DNA of 17,802 bases, taken from positions 1-17,802 of the forward strand of contig CAJUHX010000029.1 in assembly GCA_910586455.1 (NCBI GenBank). The letters run 5' to 3'. Both the position numbers and the translations under genes were made by a program. The notes beneath the pieces are model-generated. The model searched no databases. It had not been told where the DNA came from and saw only the letters and a program-made list of their open reading frames with translations. This DNA comes from an uncultured Muribaculaceae bacterium (GTDB lineage: Bacteria > Bacteroidota > Bacteroidia > Bacteroidales > Muribaculaceae). Below are positions 14,767-17,802 of this stretch, one piece after another; within the stretch, counting starts at the first letter, position 1; each line of letters begins with the position of its first letter.

Positions 14767-17025
14767 TCAGTCGAATATCCCCGTGCTGTCGACTACGACT
14801 GTTATGGCTTCTGTGCCCACACTTAGACGGAACTCGCCCCGCTCCACCACCCACTCACCGTCGGGGTTCACAAAGGCAAGCTCGCGCACCGGCAGGCTGA
14901 ACTCCACCGTGATTTCCTCGCCTGCCTCCAGATGGTGTTTGCTGAATGCCCGCAGACGCCGGTTGTCGGGCGATACCGTGGCCACAAGGTCGCTGCTATA
15001 CAGCAGCACACTCTCCTTGCCACGCCGGTTGCCGCTGTTGCGCAGTTTCACTCTCAGGAGTATTATGTCGTCGGGGCTGTAGACACTGCGGTCTGCGGTG
15101 AGTCCGCTGTATTCGAAGGTGGTGTAGCTCAGGCCATGGCCGAAGGGCCACTGCACCTTTACCGTGGCATCGTAATTGTAAGCTCCCGCCATTGTGGGCA
15201 CACACTCTCCCTTCTTGTAGTCGTAGGGTATGAAGGCTCCGTGGTGACGCGGATAGCTTATGGGCATGCGCCCGCTGAAATTCTCGTCGCCTGCCAGAAG
15301 CATGGCCAGCGCATCGCCGCCGTAGTTGCCCGGCAGCATTATGTTCACTATCGCTGAGGCAAGTGGTTCGATTTCAGGAATCAGGCGCGGACGTCCTTCA
15401 TTGAGAATCAGCAGCAGAGGCTTGCCTGTGGCCGCCAGACGGCGTACAAGCTCGCGCTGGTTAGCCGACAGATGCAGGTCGTCGGCATTGCCGGGAGTTT
15501 CGCAATAACTGGTTTCGCCAACACATGCCATAATCACGTCGGCGGATTCGGCGGCACGGACTGCGCTGTCGAAGTCGGGCTCGTTCTCGCGCCCCCAGTC
15601 GTTCCAGTCGTGCTGAGCGTAGGTTACTCCGGGAGCGTATATTATGTATTCATTGCCGAAGCGTTGCCGCATGGCCTGCAGTATGGAGTTGTGTCCGTGT
15701 GCGAAATCGTCGGTGAGCTGTCCTTGCCAGGTATATGTCCAGCCGCCGTTGAGGGCACGCATGCTGTCGGCGTTCGGACCGGCAATCAGAATCCTGGAGC
15801 CGTGTTTCAGTGGCAGAAGTGTGCCGTTGTTTTTCAGCAGTACCATCGACTCGACAGCGGCGCGTGTGGCGTCGGCGGCAAACTCGCCGCTGCCGAACAG
15901 CGGATAGTCGGTCACGCAGGTGTCGGGTGTGTCAAAGAGTCCAAGACGCATTTTCAGGCGCAGCACACGCGCACAGGCGTCGTCGATGCGGCTCACCGGC
16001 ACGACATTCTCTTCGACAAGTTCTTTGAGCAGTGTGCAGAAGTCGGTAGAGTAGGGTTCCATGGCCATGTCAATGCCGGCGTTGATTGCCAGTGCAATGG
16101 CCTCCTTTTTATTGTGGGCCACATATTCGCGGTTCCACAGATTGTCGATATCGGCCCAGTCGGTGACTATTACGCCGTCCCAGTTCAGTTGCTGCTTCAG
16201 CCATCGGGTGAGATATCGGGCGTTGGCATGGAAAGGCACGCCGTTGTTGGTGGTGCTGTTGACCATCACCGACAGGGCGCCACCCTCGCAGATGGCCTTG
16301 CGGTATGGCTCGAAGTGCTTTTCGCGCATTTCCATCTCGCCAATCGAACTGTGGGTACGGTCGCGCCCGCTTACCGGCGAGCCGTAGCCCATAAAGTGTT
16401 TGAGGCATGCGGCTATATGAAAGCGGTCGATATTTCCGGAGTCGGGCCCCTGAAGACCTTCGACGGCAGCTGTACCCATGGTGGCGTTCAGATAAGCGTC
16501 CTCGCCGAAGTTTTCGAATACCCTTGGCCACAGTGGGTTGCGACTGAGGTCGACAGTGGGATTGAATGTCCAGGGTACGTCGCATGCGCGGGTTTCGTAT
16601 GCGGTTATTTCGGCACTGCGGCGAACCAGAGCGGTGTTGAAAGTAGCTGCCATGTTGATGTTGTGCGGCAGTATGGTGGCGCCGAGGGCGTAGTTTGCGC
16701 CGTGGTTCATGTCCAGACCGTATATGCAGGGTATGCCGGTGGCTTGTATCGAAGCCTGTTGCAGCTGCGACACAATGCGGTGCCATTGCTGCGGTGTAAG
16801 GGCAGTGTCGGCAACGTTTAAAATCGAGCCGACCTTGTGGTGAGCTATTACATCGTCGAGTCGTTCCTGCGGTATGGTCATGTCGGGTCGCTCGTCAGGC
16901 TCGAACTTGCCGCCGAGCACACCCAGTGTCAGCTGGGTCATCTGGCCTATTTTTTCTTCAAGGCTCATGCATTGCAGCAGGGCTGCGACACGCATCTCGA
17001 TATCCGGATTACTAATAGTATTCAT
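14767..17025 (-). CDS. Glycoside hydrolase family 3 enzyme (beta-glucosidase-like)
   Basis: A 752-residue GH3 hydrolase. The TIM-barrel domain (about 15-365) shows IYGLDMNHGA (101-110), the KHF motif (209-211) and IVTDW with D289 as the expected nucleophile. The alpha/beta sandwich domain (about 390-600) carries VGETSYCETPGN, where E509 is the likely acid/base by analogy with barley exo-beta-glucanase I. The PFGHGLSYT motif (627-635) leads into a fibronectin III-like domain (about 640-745). Such enzymes remove terminal beta-linked glucose or related sugars. No signal peptide is present from either possible start, which suggests action in the cytoplasm on imported oligosaccharides. The ATG at 17025 is preferred; a longer frame would use GTG at 17076 and would run through a 14-bp inverted repeat. 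The porin gene follows 38 bp later. The exact substrate is not predictable. Confidence 0.92.
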   Translation of the reverse strand: MNTISNPDIEMRVAALLQCMSLEEKIGQMTQLTLGVLGGKFEPDERPDMTIPQERLDDVIAHHKVGSILNVADTALTPQQWHRIVSQLQQASIQATGIPCIYGLDMNHGANYALGATILPHNINMAATFNTALVRRSAEITAYETRACDVPWTFNPTVDLSRNPLWPRVFENFGEDAYLNATMGTAAVEGLQGPDSGNIDRFHIAACLKHFMGYGSPVSGRDRTHSSIGEMEMREKHFEPYRKAICEGGALSVMVNSTTNNGVPFHANARYLTRWLKQQLNWDGVIVTDWADIDNLWNREYVAHNKKEAIALAINAGIDMAMEPYSTDFCTLLKELVEENVVPVSRIDDACARVLRLKMRLGLFDTPDTCVTDYPLFGSGEFAADATRAAVESMVLLKNNGTLLPLKHGSRILIAGPNADSMRALNGGWTYTWQGQLTDDFAHGHNSILQAMRQRFGNEYIIYAPGVTYAQHDWNDWGRENEPDFDSAVRAAESADVIMACVGETSYCETPGNADDLHLSANQRELVRRLAATGKPLLLILNEGRPRLIPEIEPLASAIVNIMLPGNYGGDALAMLLAGDENFSGRMPISYPRHHGAFIPYDYKKGECVPTMAGAYNYDATVKVQWPFGHGLSYTTFEYSGLTADRSVYSPDDIILLRVKLRNSGNRRGKESVLLYSSDLVATVSPDNRRLRAFSKHHLEAGEEITVEFSLPVRELAFVNPDGEWVVERGEFRLSVGTEAITVVVDSTGIFD

Positions 17026-17057
17026 TTTGCTTATTTTTTCTGCAAAAATAAGCAAAA
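17025..17057 (-). repeat. 14-bp perfect inverted repeat abutting the GH3 start codon
   Basis: TTTTGCTTATTTTT (17025-17038) and its exact complement (17044-17057) flank a 5-base centre TCTGC. The left arm ends on the A of the ATG. On the minus strand the sequence also contains TATTTTTG (17050-17043), a -7 match, but the -33 position is poor. It could be an operator over the promoter or an RNA hairpin masking the start codon. There is no SD site. Confidence 0.7.
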
Positions 17058-17105
17058 CGCGTGAGATGCGGTTCACGGATATTATCCTATTCTTTGCAAA
17101 ATAAA

Positions 17106-17133
17106 ACGACCGGCATCAGGCGATGCCGGTCGT
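17106..17133 (-). terminator. Intrinsic terminator of the S9 peptidase gene
   Basis: A perfect 12-bp stem (17133-17122 pairing with 17117-17106) with a 4-base loop is followed on the minus strand by TTTTATTTTG. It starts 13 bases after the stop codon. This is a strong Rho-independent terminator, so the GH3 gene needs its own promoter. Confidence 0.92.
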
Positions 17134-17146
17134 AGAAGTTGAGGTA

Positions 17147-17802
17147 TTATTTCAGCCAGTGGTCGAACCAGCGGAAGAAGAGCCGCTGCCACATCACGGC
17201 GTTCTGCGGTTTCAGAATCCAGTGGTTTTCGTCGGGGAATATGACCATTTCGGCGGGGATACCACGGAGTTTGGCCGCGTTAAAGGCCTCCATGCCCTGG
17301 CTGGCCAGGATTCGGTAGTCGTATTCGCCGTGGCTGACCATGATGGGAGTATCCCATTTGTCAACGAAGCGATGTGGCGAATTGGCGAAAGTACGCTGAG
17401 CGGCAGCGTTGTCTTTCTCCCAGTAAGCGCCGCCCATGTCCCAGTTGGCGAACCACATTTCTTCGGTTTCCAGATACTGTGCCTCCATGTTGAAAATACC
17501 GGCGTGAGCCAGCAGCGCAGCAAAGCGCTTGTTATGGTTGCCGGCGAGCCAGTAAACCGAGAAACCGCCGTAACTTGCGCCGCTTGCGCCTATTTTGGCA
17601 GCGTTCACGTAGGGCTTTTCTTTCATGTAGTCGACAGCAGCCAGATAGTCTTCCATGTTCTGTCCGGGATAGTCTTTCGAAATCTGGGCGTTCCATTCAG
17701 TGCCGAAACCGGGCAGACCGCGGCGGTTGGGGGCTATCATGATATAGCCGTGCGAAGCCATCAGAGCGAAGTTCCAGCGGTAGCTCCAGAACTGGCTTAC
17801 GG
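17147..17802 (-). CDS. S9 family prolyl oligopeptidase, DPP5-like (C-terminal part; start outside window)
   Basis: The visible 217 residues are the alpha/beta-hydrolase catalytic domain. The nucleophile elbow is GASYGG (serine codon at 17575-17573), the Asp is in HGEYDYRI and the His in DENHW, so the triad is complete. Flanking segments SQFWSYRWNF, APNRRG, ANWDMGGAYWEKDNAA and LKPQNA strongly resemble dipeptidyl-peptidase 5 of Porphyromonas gingivalis. That enzyme is periplasmic and releases dipeptides after hydrophobic residues, supplying peptides for amino-acid fermentation. The N-terminal propeller and any signal peptide lie beyond base 17802. A general acyl-aminoacyl-peptidase of the same family is the alternative. 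The gene ends in its own terminator, so it is separate from the GH3 gene. Confidence 0.9.
   Translation of the reverse strand, partial: VSQFWSYRWNFALMASHGYIMIAPNRRGLPGFGTEWNAQISKDYPGQNMEDYLAAVDYMKEKPYVNAAKIGASGASYGGFSVYWLAGNHNKRFAALLAHAGIFNMEAQYLETEEMWFANWDMGGAYWEKDNAAAQRTFANSPHRFVDKWDTPIMVSHGEYDYRILASQGMEAFNAAKLRGIPAEMVIFPDENHWILKPQNAVMWQRLFFRWFDHWLK

Noticed and set aside
15472..16821. A 449-codon plus-strand open frame inside the GH3 gene, and similar ones at 8721-10058 and 3249-4175
   Set aside because: All are antisense to genes with intact catalytic motifs and encode low-complexity proteins rich in V, G, A, H and Y, typical of antisense shadows.
1..17802. Mobile element, prophage, CRISPR array or defence system
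   Set aside because: No transposase, integrase, cas gene, spaced direct repeats, tRNA or attachment-site duplication was found; all genes are metabolic, transport or housekeeping types on one strand.

Overview
The window looks like a chromosomal segment of a Bacteroidota bacterium, most likely a Bacteroidales member. Evidence for this is the TAnnTTTG-type -7 promoter elements, the scarcity of Shine-Dalgarno sites, a DUF4924 protein, a Bacteroidota-type putative porin and a DPP5-like S9 peptidase. The moderately high GC and protein style would fit Muribaculaceae, but that is inference. All twelve genes lie on the minus strand, so transcription runs from high to low coordinates. No rRNA, tRNA, CRISPR array, IS element or phage gene was seen.

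In order of transcription, the right edge holds the 3' end of a DPP5-like S9 peptidase (17802-17147), closed by a strong intrinsic terminator. A 14-bp perfect inverted repeat then touches the start codon of a GH3 beta-glucosidase-like enzyme without a signal peptide (17025-14767). Next come an outer-membrane putative porin (14728-12764) with a GTG start placed almost at its predicted transcription start, and an orphan periplasmic substrate-binding protein anchored to the membrane (12708-11872). These are followed by a DUF4924 protein (11838-11287), a MATE efflux transporter (11221-9842) and a COG2509-type FAD dehydrogenase (9845-8277) that overlaps the MATE gene as ATGA.

The middle is a protein quality-control block. 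Trigger factor tig (8161-6755) has its own promoter and a strong terminator. Then clpP (6469-5765) and clpX (5760-4528) run nearly end to end, followed by recQ (4454-2277). The tig and clpP promoters share the same layout (GTTG, 20-bp spacer, TAnTTTTG or TAAATTTG), and each predicted leader carries a small GCGC hairpin.

The left end is the most interesting part. A sugar kinase of the AmgK/aminoglycoside-phosphotransferase type is fused to the C-terminal domain of RapZ (2214-784). Its stop codon overlaps the start of a MurU-like nucleotidyltransferase (784-1, cut by the window edge). Together they look like an anomeric amino-sugar kinase plus uridylyltransferase salvage pair for peptidoglycan sugars. 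The fused RapZ domain, known in E. coli for sensing glucosamine-6-phosphate and binding RNA, may act as a built-in sensor. A very C-rich, G-poor 60-nt linker separates this pair from recQ and could be a Rho-loading site.

The longest stretch without a gene is 285 bp (6470-6754). It holds the tig terminator, the clpP promoter and the clpP leader.
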